64,000 nt of DNA from Demequina sp. NBRC 110053 (lineage in GTDB: Bacteria; Actinomycetota; Actinomycetes; Actinomycetales; Demequinaceae), in contig NZ_BBRJ01000003.1 of the NCBI RefSeq assembly GCF_002090095.1, positions 186,001-250,000 of the forward strand. Direction: 5' to 3'. Below, piece after piece: positions 54,733-64,000 of this stretch. Every line of letters begins with the position of its first letter. Position 1 is the first letter of the stretch. Under the pieces are notes generated by a model, which made no database searches, was not told where the DNA came from, and saw nothing but the letters and a program-made list of their open reading frames with translations. A program made the position numbers and the translations under genes.

Positions 54733-56427
54733 TCAGGCGCTCGCCGGCGCCGCGCTGGCCTCGGCGCTCGCCGCCTCGCGCACGGCGAGGGCAGCACCGA
54801 TGAGACCGGCGAACAGCGGGTGCGCCTTCGTGGGCCGCGACAGGAACTCCGGGTGCGCCTGCGTGGAGATGTAGTACGGGTGCGTGTCGCGCGGCAGCTC
54901 GACGAACTCGACGAGCTCGCGGTCGGGCGACTCGCCCGAGACCACCAGGCCTGCCTCCTCGAGCTGGGCGCGGTACTTGTTGTTCACCTCGTAGCGGTGA
55001 CGGTGGCGCTCCCCCACCGAGGCCGCTCCGTAGGTGTCCGCGGCGACCGAGCCGGCCTTGAGGACCGCCTGGTACTCGCCCAGGCGCATCGTGCCGCCCA
55101 GGTCGCCCTTGCCGTCGACGATCTCGAGCTGCTCCTCCATGGTCGCGACCACGGGGTGCGGCGTGTCGGGGTCGAACTCCGAGCTCGACGCGCCCTCCAG
55201 GCCCACGACGTTGCGGGCGTACTCCATGACCATGGTCTGGAGACCCAGGCAGATGCCGAGCGTGGGCACCTTGTTCTCGCGGGCCCAGCGCAGCGCGCCG
55301 ATCTTGCCGTCCACGCCGCGCACCCCGAAGCCGCCGGGCACGAGCACGGCGTCCACGCCGCCCAGCGCCCGCTCGGCGCCCTCGGGAGTCTGGCACGTGT
55401 CCGACGCGACCCAGCGCAGGTTGACCTTCGCACTGTGGTGGAAGCCGCCGGCGCGCAGCGCCTCGCTCACCGACAGGTAGGCGTCGGGCAGGTCGATGTA
55501 CTTGCCGACCAGCGCGACCTCGACCTCGTGCGAGGGACGGTGGACGCGGTTCAGCACGTCGTTCCACGCGCCCCACTCGACATCGTGGAACGGGAGGTTC
55601 AGGCGGCGCACCACGTAGGCGTCGAGGCCCTCCGAGTGCAGCACGCGCGGGATGTCGTAGATGCTGGGCGCGTCGATCGCGTTGACGACGGCGTCGGGCT
55701 CGACGTCGCACATCAGCGCGACCTTGTTCTTGACCGACGGCTGGACGGGCCGGTCCGAGCGCAGCACGAGCGCATCGGGCTGGATGCCGATGCTCCGCAG
55801 CGCCGCCACGGAGTGCTGGGTGGGCTTGGTCTTCTGCTCGCCCGAGGGGCCGATGAACGGCACCAGCGACACGTGCAGGAAGAACACGTGGTCGCGACCC
55901 ACGTCGTGGCGGACCTGGCGCGCGGCCTCGAGGAACGGCTGCGACTCGATGTCGCCGACCGTGCCTCCGACCTCGGTGATGATGACGTCGCACTCGGGTC
56001 CGGCCTGATCGCGCATGCGCCGCTTGATCTCGTCAGTGATGTGCGGGATCACCTGCACGGTGTCGCCCAGGTACTCGCCGCGACGTTCCTTGGCGATCAC
56101 CTGCGAGTACACCTGGCCCGTGGTGACGTTCGAGCTGGCCGACAGCTTGACATCGAGGAAGCGCTCGTAATGGCCGATGTCCAGGTCGGTCTCCGCGCCG
56201 TCGTCCGTGACGAACACCTCGCCGTGCTGGAACGGATTCATCGTGCCCGGATCCACGTTCAGGTAGGGATCGAGCTTCTGCATGGTCACGCGCAGTCCGC
56301 GCGAGCGCAGCAGGCGCCCCAGCGAGGATGCGGTGAGCCCCTTGCCCAGGGAGGAGACGACGCCCCCCGTGACGAAGATGTGACGGGTGACATGGTCCGT
56401 GCCGGACGAGAATCGCGTTCGCTCCAC
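54733..56427 (-). CDS. pyrG: CTP synthase PyrG
   Basis: A 564-residue glutamine-dependent CTP synthase. The synthetase domain opens with [20 protein letters not shown] and has the switch KTKPTQHSV; the C-terminal glutaminase has the nucleophile Cys in LGICLGLQ and the His/Glu pair in QAHPEF. The GTG at 56427 adds a 13-residue leader before the conserved start, as in other actinobacteria. Confidence 0.97.
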   Translation of the reverse strand: MERTRFSSGTDHVTRHIFVTGGVVSSLGKGLTASSLGRLLRSRGLRVTMQKLDPYLNVDPGTMNPFQHGEVFVTDDGAETDLDIGHYERFLDVKLSASSNVTTGQVYSQVIAKERRGEYLGDTVQVIPHITDEIKRRMRDQAGPECDVIITEVGGTVGDIESQPFLEAARQVRHDVGRDHVFFLHVSLVPFIGPSGEQKTKPTQHSVAALRSIGIQPDALVLRSDRPVQPSVKNKVALMCDVEPDAVVNAIDAPSIYDIPRVLHSEGLDAYVVRRLNLPFHDVEWGAWNDVLNRVHRPSHEVEVALVGKYIDLPDAYLSVSEALRAGGFHHSAKVNLRWVASDTCQTPEGAERALGGVDAVLVPGGFGVRGVDGKIGALRWARENKVPTLGICLGLQTMVMEYARNVVGLEGASSSEFDPDTPHPVVATMEEQLEIVDGKGDLGGTMRLGEYQAVLKAGSVAADTYGAASVGERHRHRYEVNNKYRAQLEEAGLVVSGESPDRELVEFVELPRDTHPYYISTQAHPEFLSRPTKAHPLFAGLIGAALAVREAASAEASAAPASA

Positions 56428-56491
56428 GGGCTTCAACTCTAACAGCGAATCGGCCGCGCGGACACGGACACGACGGAGGACGGGGCGAGAA

Positions 56492-57460
56492 TCAGCCCGC
56501 GCGCGGCGGCACGAGGGTGCGCCCCTCCCCCGGTCCGTAGTGCCCGACCGACCCGGCCAGCGCATCGGCGAGCGCCAGCGGAACCGAGATCTGCCCGTAG
56601 AACTCGGTGCCCTCGACCACGGTAGCCACGGCGGCCGATGCGTCAGGAGAGTTGAGCACGGCACTCGGCAGGTCTCCGGTCGCGTCCACGCCGGAGGCCA
56701 CGACCACGCCGCCGGTGTACTCGGCGAAGGTGGTCGCGAGGGCGGCGTAGACGCCCGCGTCCTCCGCGCGGGTCGCCTCGTCCTCGGACCCCGTGCCTGA
56801 CACGAGCGCGTACGCCTGGACCGGACCCGTCGCGACGCCGCTGACGAGCCCGGCCTCGGTGAGCAGATCCATGAGCAGCGCCGACCTGTCAGGCGCGTTC
56901 TCCGCGTCGGGGAAGTCCGTGTCGGACAGGGCGGACTCGTCGAAGCCGGTCGGGTAGACGCCCGGCATGAGCGCCTGCGCAAGAGCGTGAGCGAGCACCG
57001 TGGGAGTGGAGGTCGCGTCGTCAACCCCCACCACGTTGGGCGCGATGGTGGACGCGAGCGACGATCGGAACGCCGATTGCGAGGGGTCGGTCCACACGGG
57101 CTCGATCGTGAGCTCGGCGTTCACCGTCGCTCCCGCCTGCACGAGCCGATCGCGCACGCCGGCCTGCGCGCTGTCACTCGGGCCGGCGACGCCGATGGTG
57201 GCGACGGGTGTGCCCAGCAGCGCGCCAGCGAGCATGGTGGGGGCTGACTCGTCCGCGTATTGGCGCGCGGTCCCGGTCTGCGCCTCCGCGGCGGCGACAT
57301 CGGCCTGGGCCTGCGCGAGGTCGTCCTCGAGCGCATCCACCTGCTCGGTGAGGGAACCCGTGAAGGCGTCGCGCATGGGACCTGACCCGAGCACGACGCC
57401 CACGGCGAGGGCCAGGAACACGGCGACGAGGGAGACGACGTGGTAGCGGAAGTCCTTCAT
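56492..57460 (-). CDS. SteB/MctB family membrane protein (DUF3186)
   Basis: A 322-residue protein with one N-terminal membrane helix ([20 protein letters not shown]) and a coiled coil (about 40-70) before an exported domain. The family was first named for the mycobacterial copper protein MctB, but the corynebacterial member SteB works with SteA in cell separation. Here it directly follows a steA gene (ATGA overlap), which favours the SteB role. Confidence 0.87.
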   Translation of the reverse strand: MKDFRYHVVSLVAVFLALAVGVVLGSGPMRDAFTGSLTEQVDALEDDLAQAQADVAAAEAQTGTARQYADESAPTMLAGALLGTPVATIGVAGPSDSAQAGVRDRLVQAGATVNAELTIEPVWTDPSQSAFRSSLASTIAPNVVGVDDATSTPTVLAHALAQALMPGVYPTGFDESALSDTDFPDAENAPDRSALLMDLLTEAGLVSGVATGPVQAYALVSGTGSEDEATRAEDAGVYAALATTFAEYTGGVVVASGVDATGDLPSAVLNSPDASAAVATVVEGTEFYGQISVPLALADALAGSVGHYGPGEGRTLVPPRAG

Positions 57461-58611
57461 CACGCCCCGCCGAACCAGCCGGTCGCCGCGGACCACACGG
57501 ACTCGAGCCACTCGCGCCCGCCAGGCGTCGCCCAGAAGGCGACGCCCAGAGCGACGAAGCCGCTCGCGACGAGCGCCGCGAGCGCCCACGGCGAGTAGCG
57601 GTGCCGGTAGACCTGGGCGAGCGCGGGCGCATCCACGATGGCGCGGCCCGCCTGGAGGCGTGCGAGGAACATGCCCGACGCGTCGGTGTGCGAGGACTCG
57701 AGGTAGTCCTGCAGGCTGCCCTCGACGCCCACCGTGACGATCACCTTCGCACCGCCGGCGTGGGCCACGAGGATCGCGAGCGCGGCGGACGGCATCGAGG
57801 AGCTCACCTCGCCGTGGCTCAGCCCCAGGGCGTCGACCCGCGCGCGTCCGGCGTCGCCCCCATGCGGCTCGTGCAGCAGGACGTGGCTCGCGGAGCGCAG
57901 CGTCTCCTCGCGCAGCGCCTCGACCTCGCCGATGATGAGGTCGGGTGCGGACGCGAGGTCGTAGGTCGCGTCGGCGGCGTCGCCGACCGCGATCAGCACG
58001 GGACGGCGATCCCTCAGGTAGCGGCGGATCTCCTTGAGCTGCTCGCGGTGACGGTAGCCCGAGGCGATGACGACCACGTGCCTGCCGGTGAGGTCCAGGC
58101 CCGCGTCCGGCACCCCGGTGCCGTCGAGGATCATGTCCGCCTCTCGCTCGATGTGGTCGAGCGCGTTCGCGGTGAACGTCGTGAGCTGGATGCGCATGCC
58201 GTCGGCGGCGGCGTGGGTGAGGTCGGCGAGCGCCGATGCGTCGATGAGCGTGCCGTCGGCCACCACGTCCTCATCGACCCGCACGGTGCCGCCGACCACG
58301 GTCGCCATCGCGCCATCACGGCTGCCCAGGATGCCGGTGCCGGCGTTGTCGATGAGTGCGATCCCGGCATCGAGCAGCACGCGCGGGCCTCCCGTCGGGA
58401 AGCGTCCGGACATCGAGGTGCGGACGTTGACCACGGCCGCTGGCCGGCACGCGACGAGCGCCTCCGCGGCCTTCTGGTCGAGGTCGAGCACATCGATCAC
58501 GGCGATGTCTCCTGGACGCAGCCGGCGCGCGAGCACGCGGACGCTGGGCTCGATGCGCAGGGGTCCGGTGATGGTCGCGTCGGCGCTCACGAGGTGGTCG
58601 GAGCGGGTCAT
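57460..58611 (-). CDS. steA: SteA-like cytokinetic ring protein
   Basis: A 383-residue protein with a thiamine-pyrophosphokinase-like core (VRVLARRLRPGDIAVIDVLDLD; DNAGTGILGSRDGA) and a C-terminal membrane helix (about 345-365). In Corynebacterium SteA and SteB form a complex at the septum that promotes daughter-cell separation. Arrangement with steB and recN is usual for actinobacteria. The ATG at 58611 lies 4 bases past the recN stop. Confidence 0.88.
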   Translation of the reverse strand: MTRSDHLVSADATITGPLRIEPSVRVLARRLRPGDIAVIDVLDLDQKAAEALVACRPAAVVNVRTSMSGRFPTGGPRVLLDAGIALIDNAGTGILGSRDGAMATVVGGTVRVDEDVVADGTLIDASALADLTHAAADGMRIQLTTFTANALDHIEREADMILDGTGVPDAGLDLTGRHVVVIASGYRHREQLKEIRRYLRDRRPVLIAVGDAADATYDLASAPDLIIGEVEALREETLRSASHVLLHEPHGGDAGRARVDALGLSHGEVSSSMPSAALAILVAHAGGAKVIVTVGVEGSLQDYLESSHTDASGMFLARLQAGRAIVDAPALAQVYRHRYSPWALAALVASGFVALGVAFWATPGGREWLESVWSAATGWFGGA

Positions 58612-58615
58612 GCGC

Positions 58616-60325
58616 TCATCGTCGCACGCCGGAGGCCTCCAGCAGCTCAAGGGCATGGGCGCGTGCCGTGTCCGAGTCCTCCTGGCCCGACAGCAGCCGT
58701 GCGATCTCCTCGACGCGGGCCTGATCCGTCACGGGCGCGACCTGCGCACGGGTCACGGCGCCGTCGGTCGCCTTGGCGACCACCACGTGCGCATCGGCGA
58801 ACGCGGCGACCTGCGCGAGGTGCGTGACGACGATCACCTGATGGGTGCGGGCGAGGGCGGCGAGGCGTTCACCGACCGCCACGGCGGCGCGCCCGCCCAC
58901 CCCGGCGTCGACCTCGTCGAACACGAACGTCCTCGGCCCTTCGTGCGCCCGTGCGGCGAGGGCGACCTCGAGCGCGAGCATGATACGCGACAGCTCTCCC
59001 CCGCTCGCCGCCTCGGCGATGGGTCGGTGGGGGGCACCTGGATGCGAGGCGAGGGTCATGGCGACCTGGTCCGCGCCATGGGCCGCCGGCTCCGCGGGCT
59101 CGAGCCTCACGGCGAAGTCGGCGTCGGGCATGGCGAGCAGGCCGAGCTCCTCGCGCACGGCCTCGGCGAGGTCTCGTGCCGCCGCGGCGCGTCCCTCGCG
59201 CACGACGAGCGCCGCCGTCTCGAGGGCGGTGCGCGCGGCGGTCACGGCCTCGCGGCGCGCGGCCAACGTCTCGTCCCACGCGTCGTCGTCGTCCACGCGC
59301 GGGCGAGCGCTCTCGGCATACGCGAGCACGCCTGCGACATCGGGAACGCCGATGCGCCGGGCGAGGGTCGCGAGGTCGCTGCGCCTGGCATGGATCTCGT
59401 CGAGCCGAGCCGGGTCGGCGTCGAGTCCGTCGAGATAGGACGCGAGCTCGGTGACCAGGTCCGCTGCCGCGTAGCTCAGGCCAGCGAGCCGTTCGTCGAG
59501 CTCCGCGAGCGCCGGATCGTGGCGGGCCGCATCCGCGAGCGCGCGCCGCGCGGTCTCGAGCGCGGCGACGGCGGACAGCTCTCCATCCCCGGCCTGATCG
59601 CCGCCGAGCGCGGCGTGCGCGGCCGCCGCTCCGAGCCGGACGTCCTCGGCGTTCTCGAGCACGCGGGCCTGCGCCGCCAGCTCCTCGTCCTCGCCCTCCT
59701 GCGGCGCGATCTCGTCGATGGCAGCGAGGTCGTCGCGCAGGCGCGCGACCTCGGCACGGGCCGCACCAGCGCCGTCCTCCATGCGCTCCAGCGCGGCGAC
59801 CGCCTCCGTCCACGCTGCCCACGCGTTCCGGTACGCAGCGAGCGCCTCGCCGTGACGGGCTCCGGCATAGGCGTCGAGGGTGTCGCGCTGGCGCGCCGGC
59901 GTGCGCAGGCGCGCCTGATCGTGCTGGCCGTGGACGGTGACCAGCTCGGCGGCGAGATCAGCGAGCAGCGACTGCGGCACCGTGCGCCCCCCGATGACGG
60001 TACGAGAACGCCTGCTCGCGCCCACGGTGCGCGACACGATGACCGCGCCGTCGTCGTCCGCCTCGACCCCCGCATCGGCCAGTCGTTCCGCGAGGTCGCC
60101 GGAGACCGGCGCATCGAGCACGGCCTCGGCCAGCGCAGCGTCCGCACCGGAGCGCACCGTCGCCGGCACCGCCTTGTCCCCCAGGATGAGCCCGATGCCG
60201 GTCAGCACCATCGTCTTTCCGGCGCCCGTCTCCCCGGTGACGCACGTGAGCCCCGGGCCGAGCTCGATGCGCGCGGACTCGATGACGCCGAGATCCGTGA
60301 TGGACAGTTCGTGGAGCACGCTCAC
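58616..60325 (-). CDS. recN: DNA repair protein RecN
   Basis: A 569-residue SMC-like ATPase for double-strand-break repair. Walker A GETGAGKT (about 31-38), signature SGGELSRIMLALE and Walker B TFVFDEVDAGVGG are complete, with a long coiled coil between. It overlaps nadK by 4 bases. No SOS box was seen upstream. Confidence 0.96.
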   Translation of the reverse strand: MSVLHELSITDLGVIESARIELGPGLTCVTGETGAGKTMVLTGIGLILGDKAVPATVRSGADAALAEAVLDAPVSGDLAERLADAGVEADDDGAVIVSRTVGASRRSRTVIGGRTVPQSLLADLAAELVTVHGQHDQARLRTPARQRDTLDAYAGARHGEALAAYRNAWAAWTEAVAALERMEDGAGAARAEVARLRDDLAAIDEIAPQEGEDEELAAQARVLENAEDVRLGAAAAHAALGGDQAGDGELSAVAALETARRALADAARHDPALAELDERLAGLSYAAADLVTELASYLDGLDADPARLDEIHARRSDLATLARRIGVPDVAGVLAYAESARPRVDDDDAWDETLAARREAVTAARTALETAALVVREGRAAAARDLAEAVREELGLLAMPDADFAVRLEPAEPAAHGADQVAMTLASHPGAPHRPIAEAASGGELSRIMLALEVALAARAHEGPRTFVFDEVDAGVGGRAAVAVGERLAALARTHQVIVVTHLAQVAAFADAHVVVAKATDGAVTRAQVAPVTDQARVEEIARLLSGQEDSDTARAHALELLEASGVRR

Positions 60326-61257
60326 CCGTCCTCGTCGGGAGCGGCTCCGGCCGGCGCGGCCCCGGCGGCGCCAGTGGGCGAGGGCGCGTGGATCTCGCGG
60401 CCGATGGGAGTGTCATGGGCGCGCTCGCCCCGCCAGCCGTCGGTGGGCAGGGAGAACTTCTTGACCAGTCGCTCGGTGAAGGGCGCATCGGACATGCGCG
60501 CGAGGCGCACGCCGTGCTCGCCGCGACGGATCTCCACCACGCAGCCACCGCCGGCATCGATGCTGCGGGCGCCGTCGAGCACGATCTGCGCGTGCGACTC
60601 CGACGTGCGCACCACCTCGATCTGGAACGATGAGTCCGGGCCCACCACGAGCGGCCGCGCGAACAGCGCGTGCGCGGCGAGCGGGACGCATAGCAGTGCG
60701 TCGACATTGGGCCACATCACCGGTCCCCCGGCGGAGAAGGCGTGCGCCGTGGATCCGGTCGCCGTCGACACCACCAGGCCGTCGCAGCCAAAGCTCGACA
60801 GCGGCAGCCCGTCGACCCCGAGCGTCACCTCGAGCGTCCGTAGCCGGTTGGCGCGCTCCACGGTGGCCTCGTTGAGGGCCCAGCCCGATTCCACCGTGCC
60901 GTCTCCGCGGCTCACGTGAACCTGCAGGGTGCCGCGCTCCTCGACCGTGTAGTCGCCCTCCGCGAGCCGCCCTGCCGCCGTGGCCACGTCCTCGCGCTCG
61001 AGCTCGGCGAGGAACCCCACGCGCCCCAGGTTGACGCCGAGCAGCGGGATGCCGGTGCCGTGCGTGAGCTGCGCCGCATGCAGCATGGTGCCGTCGCCGC
61101 CCAGGACGATCGCGGCCTCGATGGGATCGGACACCCCAGGAGTGAAGGATGTGCAGGTCTCGATGCCGGCCGCGGCCAGCACGCGCGCGGCTTCGTCGCC
61201 GGCCTCGAGGGTGCCGGGCCGGTGGGGGTTCGCGACGATCAGGATTCTGCGCGTCAT
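60322..61257 (-). CDS. nadK: NAD kinase NadK
   Basis: A 311-residue kinase making NADP. GGDGTMLHAA (about 54-63), LNEATVER and the Gly-rich STATGSTAHAFSAGGPV are diagnostic. The last 25 residues are an Ala/Pro-rich tail. Overlaps tlyA (stop/start) by 4 bases, part of the tlyA-nadK-recN cluster conserved in actinobacteria. Confidence 0.96.
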   Translation of the reverse strand: MTRRILIVANPHRPGTLEAGDEAARVLAAAGIETCTSFTPGVSDPIEAAIVLGGDGTMLHAAQLTHGTGIPLLGVNLGRVGFLAELEREDVATAAGRLAEGDYTVEERGTLQVHVSRGDGTVESGWALNEATVERANRLRTLEVTLGVDGLPLSSFGCDGLVVSTATGSTAHAFSAGGPVMWPNVDALLCVPLAAHALFARPLVVGPDSSFQIEVVRTSESHAQIVLDGARSIDAGGGCVVEIRRGEHGVRLARMSDAPFTERLVKKFSLPTDGWRGERAHDTPIGREIHAPSPTGAAGAAPAGAAPDEDG

Positions 61258-62075
61258 GGGCGTGTCCCCACCTCCCTGTCGATGGCCTGGTCAAGAGCGT
61301 CGCCTGCCAGCACGGGGCGACCGGCGCGCTCGCCACTAGCCTGCCATGCCCCCGAGGCCCAGACGAAGAACTCGACGTTGCCCTGTGGACCGGGCAGGGC
61401 GCTGCGCGCGACGTGATGGATGGTGAGTCCTGCCTCCTGCATCGACGATGCGACGGTCGCCACGGCGCGCCGGCGCGCCCGCGCGTCGGTGACGACGCCG
61501 CGCCCGCTCAGCCAGCGCTTGCCTACCTCGAACTGCGGCTTGACCATGAGCACGTGGTCGGCCAGCGCATCGGCGACCGTCGCCAAGGCATTGACCACCA
61601 GGGTGAGCGAGATGAAGGACAGGTCCGCCACCACCAGGGTCGCGCCCGTGCCAGGCCCGCCTGGCACGAGGTCGCGGACGTTGAGACCCTCGCTGACGGT
61701 CACTCGCGAGTCCGTGCGCAGCGGCGCGGCGATCTGGCCGTGGCCCACGTCGACCGCGTCCACGTGCGCCGCGCCGCGCTCGAGCAGCACCTGCGTGAAG
61801 CCTCCCGTCGAGGCGCCGGCATCGAGCGCGTGCGAGCCCGCCACGGACAGGCCGAGCGGCTCGCACGCGTCCAGCGCTCCGACGAGCTTGTGAGCGGCAC
61901 GCGAGACATAGTGCGATCCGGCCGCCACCACGATCCGCGCGTCCTCGGACACGGGGGCGGAGCTGCGCTCGACGACGACGCCGTCGACGGTGACGTAGCC
62001 CCGGGCGATCAGCTCCTGGGCATGCGAGCGCGACCGTGCCAGGCCGCGCGCGTGGAGCGCGCGGTCAAGACGCAC
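61254..62075 (-). CDS. tlyA: TlyA-family rRNA 2'-O-methyltransferase
   Basis: A 273-residue protein with an N-terminal S4 RNA-binding domain (RLDRALHARGLARSRSHAQE) and a FtsJ-like methyltransferase with SAM loop ALDAGASTGGFTQVLL. In mycobacteria TlyA methylates 16S C1409 and 23S C1920, giving capreomycin sensitivity. Starts 6 bases past the small-protein stop. Confidence 0.93.
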   Translation of the reverse strand: MRLDRALHARGLARSRSHAQELIARGYVTVDGVVVERSSAPVSEDARIVVAAGSHYVSRAAHKLVGALDACEPLGLSVAGSHALDAGASTGGFTQVLLERGAAHVDAVDVGHGQIAAPLRTDSRVTVSEGLNVRDLVPGGPGTGATLVVADLSFISLTLVVNALATVADALADHVLMVKPQFEVGKRWLSGRGVVTDARARRRAVATVASSMQEAGLTIHHVARSALPGPQGNVEFFVWASGAWQASGERAGRPVLAGDALDQAIDREVGTRP

Positions 62076-62081
62076 GGGTGG

Positions 62082-62252
62082 CTACTGCTCGTCGCGCATG
62101 CGGGACGAGAGGGAGTCCTGGATCTTGTCGAAGAACTCGGCCTGCTTGTCCAGGTCGTCCGGAAGCTCGGTGACCGCGTTGAGCGCCTCGCGGACCTCCG
62201 CGGGGTACTTGACCTCGCCCAGCGGCTCGCGCTGCTCCTTGATCTCACTCAT
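62082..62252 (-). CDS. Small hypothetical protein
   Basis: A 56-residue acidic protein (MSEIKEQREPLGEV, ending SSRMRDEQ) between the HAD phosphatase and tlyA. The ATG at 62252 overlaps the upstream gene's end by 8 bases, which supports translation in the operon. Short conserved proteins at this position occur in related genomes; no function can be given. Confidence 0.7.
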   Translation of the reverse strand: MSEIKEQREPLGEVKYPAEVREALNAVTELPDDLDKQAEFFDKIQDSLSSRMRDEQ

Positions 62253-63282
62253 GGGCCGAGGGTACCTCCAGGTCGGGCAGGGTCTCAACATCGACCTCGC
62301 GTCCGTAGTCGGCGGTGGCCCACGCGGCAGCGCAGGCGGCGCGGGCCGGGTCGAGCCCGTCGTCCGTGCCGGGGCCGTCGACCTCAAGGTGCAGGCGGCC
62401 GCCCGCGACCCACGCGGTCGCGGCGCCCACGGTCCAGCGGTCGCCGTGACGCTCGGGCGCGGGGTGGGCCATGGCCAGCGCCGTGAGGTCCCGGCCCAGG
62501 AAGGAAGGTCGCTCGACCGGCGAGGCCAGGATCGCCTCTCGAACGCCATCGACGCCCGTGAGCACCTGCAGGCCGGGGAAGCCGGCGGCGCGGGCGCCCT
62601 TGAGGTCAGTGTCGAGCCGGTCCCCGATCACCAGCGGACGCTGCGCGTGTGCCTTGTCCGCCGCGAGCCGGAACATCGCGGGCTCGGGCTTGCCCGCCCC
62701 CGGCGGCTCCACCCCGGTGGCGGTCACGACCACGTTCACGAGCGAGCCGTTGCCCGGCGCGGTGCCGCGGTCGTTGGGGATGGTGAGGTCCTTGTTCGAG
62801 GCGAAGAAGCGGGCGCCGGCGCTGATGGCGTAGGACGCCTCGGCCAGCTCCTTCCAGGACACGTCAGGCGAGAAGCCCTGCACGACCGCATCCGGGCCGT
62901 CGGCGGCGCTGTCGACGATCCGATACCCGGCGCCCGTCACCGCGGTGCGCAGGCCTTGACCGCCCACGACGTACACGCTCGAGCCCGCCTCGAGCGACTC
63001 GAGCATCAGCGCCGCGACCGCCTGCGCGGCCGTCATGACCTCGTCCTCGGTGGTCGGCATCCCCAGCTCGGTGAGGTGCTCGGCGACCGTGACCGGCTCG
63101 CGGGACGCGTTGTTCGTCACGAACACCACGCGCATGCCCGCAGCACGCGCCGCCTCGAGGGCCGGCGGTGCGGAGGGGATCGCGTGGGGGCCGCGGTAGG
63201 CGACGCCGTCGAGGTCGACGAGCGCCGCGTCGAACGCGGTCTGGAGCGGCTGGTCGCTGCCCAGCAGGGCCGATGCGCTCAT
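62245..63282 (-). CDS. HAD-IIA phosphatase (NagD/phosphoglycolate type)
   Basis: A 345-residue HAD phosphatase: motif I AALVDLDGVAYRG, motif II VVFVTNNASR, cap domain, motif III Lys in GAGKPEPAMF and motif IV VIGDRLDTDLKGA. The extra C-terminal 80 residues look like a separate small domain. Substrates of this family include nucleotides and phosphoglycolate. Its ATG overlaps the TPR gene's end. Confidence 0.9.
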   Translation of the reverse strand: MSASALLGSDQPLQTAFDAALVDLDGVAYRGPHAIPSAPPALEAARAAGMRVVFVTNNASREPVTVAEHLTELGMPTTEDEVMTAAQAVAALMLESLEAGSSVYVVGGQGLRTAVTGAGYRIVDSAADGPDAVVQGFSPDVSWKELAEASYAISAGARFFASNKDLTIPNDRGTAPGNGSLVNVVVTATGVEPPGAGKPEPAMFRLAADKAHAQRPLVIGDRLDTDLKGARAAGFPGLQVLTGVDGVREAILASPVERPSFLGRDLTALAMAHPAPERHGDRWTVGAATAWVAGGRLHLEVDGPGTDDGLDPARAACAAAWATADYGREVDVETLPDLEVPSAHE

Positions 63283-64000
63283 CAGCGGTCCTCCTCGGCG
63301 CCGTCGCGGGACTCGTCTTCCACGGGCTCACCGTCGTGAGCGTCACCGTCGCTGCGGGTGCTCTCGTCGGGCTCCGGCAGCTCTGCGACGTCATAGACGG
63401 TGATGTCGAAGTCGAGGTCGGGCTCCACGGCGCCGCCCGACAGGGTCGCCTCGAGCTCGTCGGCCTCGTCATCCTTGCCCATCGCGCGCAGCACCGGGAC
63501 GGTGGCGGCGCCGATGCGCTCGCGCAGCTCGTCGTCCGAGCCGTCGAGCTGACGCAGGATGACGAGCGCGGCCCCGGCGTCGCCCATGTCGAGACGCGCG
63601 CCGGCCAAGACGATGTCGAGCTCGATGCGCGCACGCGGGGGAAGCGAACGCGCCTCCTCGGACCGCGCGAGGTCGATCGCGCGTTCGGGGCGGCCCAGGC
63701 CGCGTTCGCAGTCGGCCATCAGCGGCAGGTGCTCGTGCGAGCCGTTGAGCCGGCGCACGGTGCGGAACTCACGCAGCGCCTCTGCGTAGCGACCGGTCGC
63801 GTAGGCGGCGAGGGCGTTGGCCTCGCGGACCACGTCGACGCGACCGCCACGGGCGACGGCCACCTGCGCGTGCTGGTAGGCCAGCTCCGGGTCGAGGTCG
63901 AGCAGCGAGCCCACCATGATCAGGTGCCGGCCCACGTCCTCGGCGTTGTCCTTGCTCAGTGTGCGCAGGCGCGCACGGACGGTGCGGTCTAGTTGGCCGT
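63282..64000 (-). CDS. TPR-repeat protein (partial)
   Basis: The frame is open to the right edge, so the N-terminus is missing; at least 239 residues are present. Helical repeats (ELAYQHAQVAVARGGRVDVV, then TGRYAEALREFRTVRRL and LGRPERAIDLARSEEA) are tetratricopeptide-like and suggest a scaffold role. The last 50 residues are strongly acidic. A GCCGATGCG word lies at 63510. Function unknown. Confidence 0.8.
   Translation of the reverse strand, partial: GQLDRTVRARLRTLSKDNAEDVGRHLIMVGSLLDLDPELAYQHAQVAVARGGRVDVVREANALAAYATGRYAEALREFRTVRRLNGSHEHLPLMADCERGLGRPERAIDLARSEEARSLPPRARIELDIVLAGARLDMGDAGAALVILRQLDGSDDELRERIGAATVPVLRAMGKDDEADELEATLSGGAVEPDLDFDITVYDVAELPEPDESTRSDGDAHDGEPVEDESRDGAEEDR

Overview
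The window is about 71% GC by eye, gene-dense and typical of a chromosome from a high-GC Gram-positive actinobacterium (Actinomycetota). A pupylation locus (pup, pafA, dop, arc), the ImuA'-ImuB-DnaE2 mutasome behind a TCGAAC-N4-GTTCGA SOS box, the SufR-BDCSUT operon, SteA/SteB, TlyA, RecN and an actinobacterial glgC/glgA pair all point that way. A Micrococcales-like genus is a guess from general character, not shown. No IS element, prophage, CRISPR array or rRNA was seen; there is one tRNA (Leu, GAG).

Layout. 1-10.7 kb: an exporter half-gene, hisF, an FKBP-type lipoprotein, then the pupylation cluster (pafA, pup, dop, arc) with its usual companions trmI, an M50 protease and a RecB-like nuclease. 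No proteasome genes (prcB/prcA) lie between pup and pafA. 10.8-19 kb: metabolic and housekeeping singletons (sulfotransferase, HAD, PAC2, UppP, aldo/keto reductase, M20 peptidase, a stand-alone LigD-type polymerase, OsmC) and tRNA-Leu. 19-26 kb: damage-inducible mutasome and a TrmH methyltransferase. 26-31 kb: SPFH/NfeD pair, then an ABC ATPase, an Rrf2 regulator and a TSUP sulfite exporter. 31-36 kb: divergent glgA/glgC, serB, fabG-fabI. 36-42.7 kb: SURF1, ABC-F, the ECF biotin transporter BioY-EcfA-EcfT and an APC antiporter. 42.7-45 kb: a lower-GC patch with an unrecognised 424-residue protein and a DUF1697 gene with no clear start codon. 45-51.5 kb: Suf iron-sulfur operon with its regulator. 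51.8-64 kb: ctaA, ilvA, then a long leftward run NUDIX-pyrG, steB, steA, recN, nadK, tlyA, small protein, HAD phosphatase, TPR protein.

Two patterns run across the whole window. First, the 9-base word GCCGATGCG occurs about 44 times by eye on both strands, roughly evenly oriented and over-represented between genes; it is missing from the low-GC patch. Its density resembles that of DNA-uptake words in other bacteria, but its role is unknown. Second, about twenty genes have a TANNNT box ending 6-8 bases before the start codon and no good Shine-Dalgarno sequence, which predicts leaderless transcripts. Genes inside operons instead use ATGA/GTGA/TTGA overlaps with the preceding stop codon.
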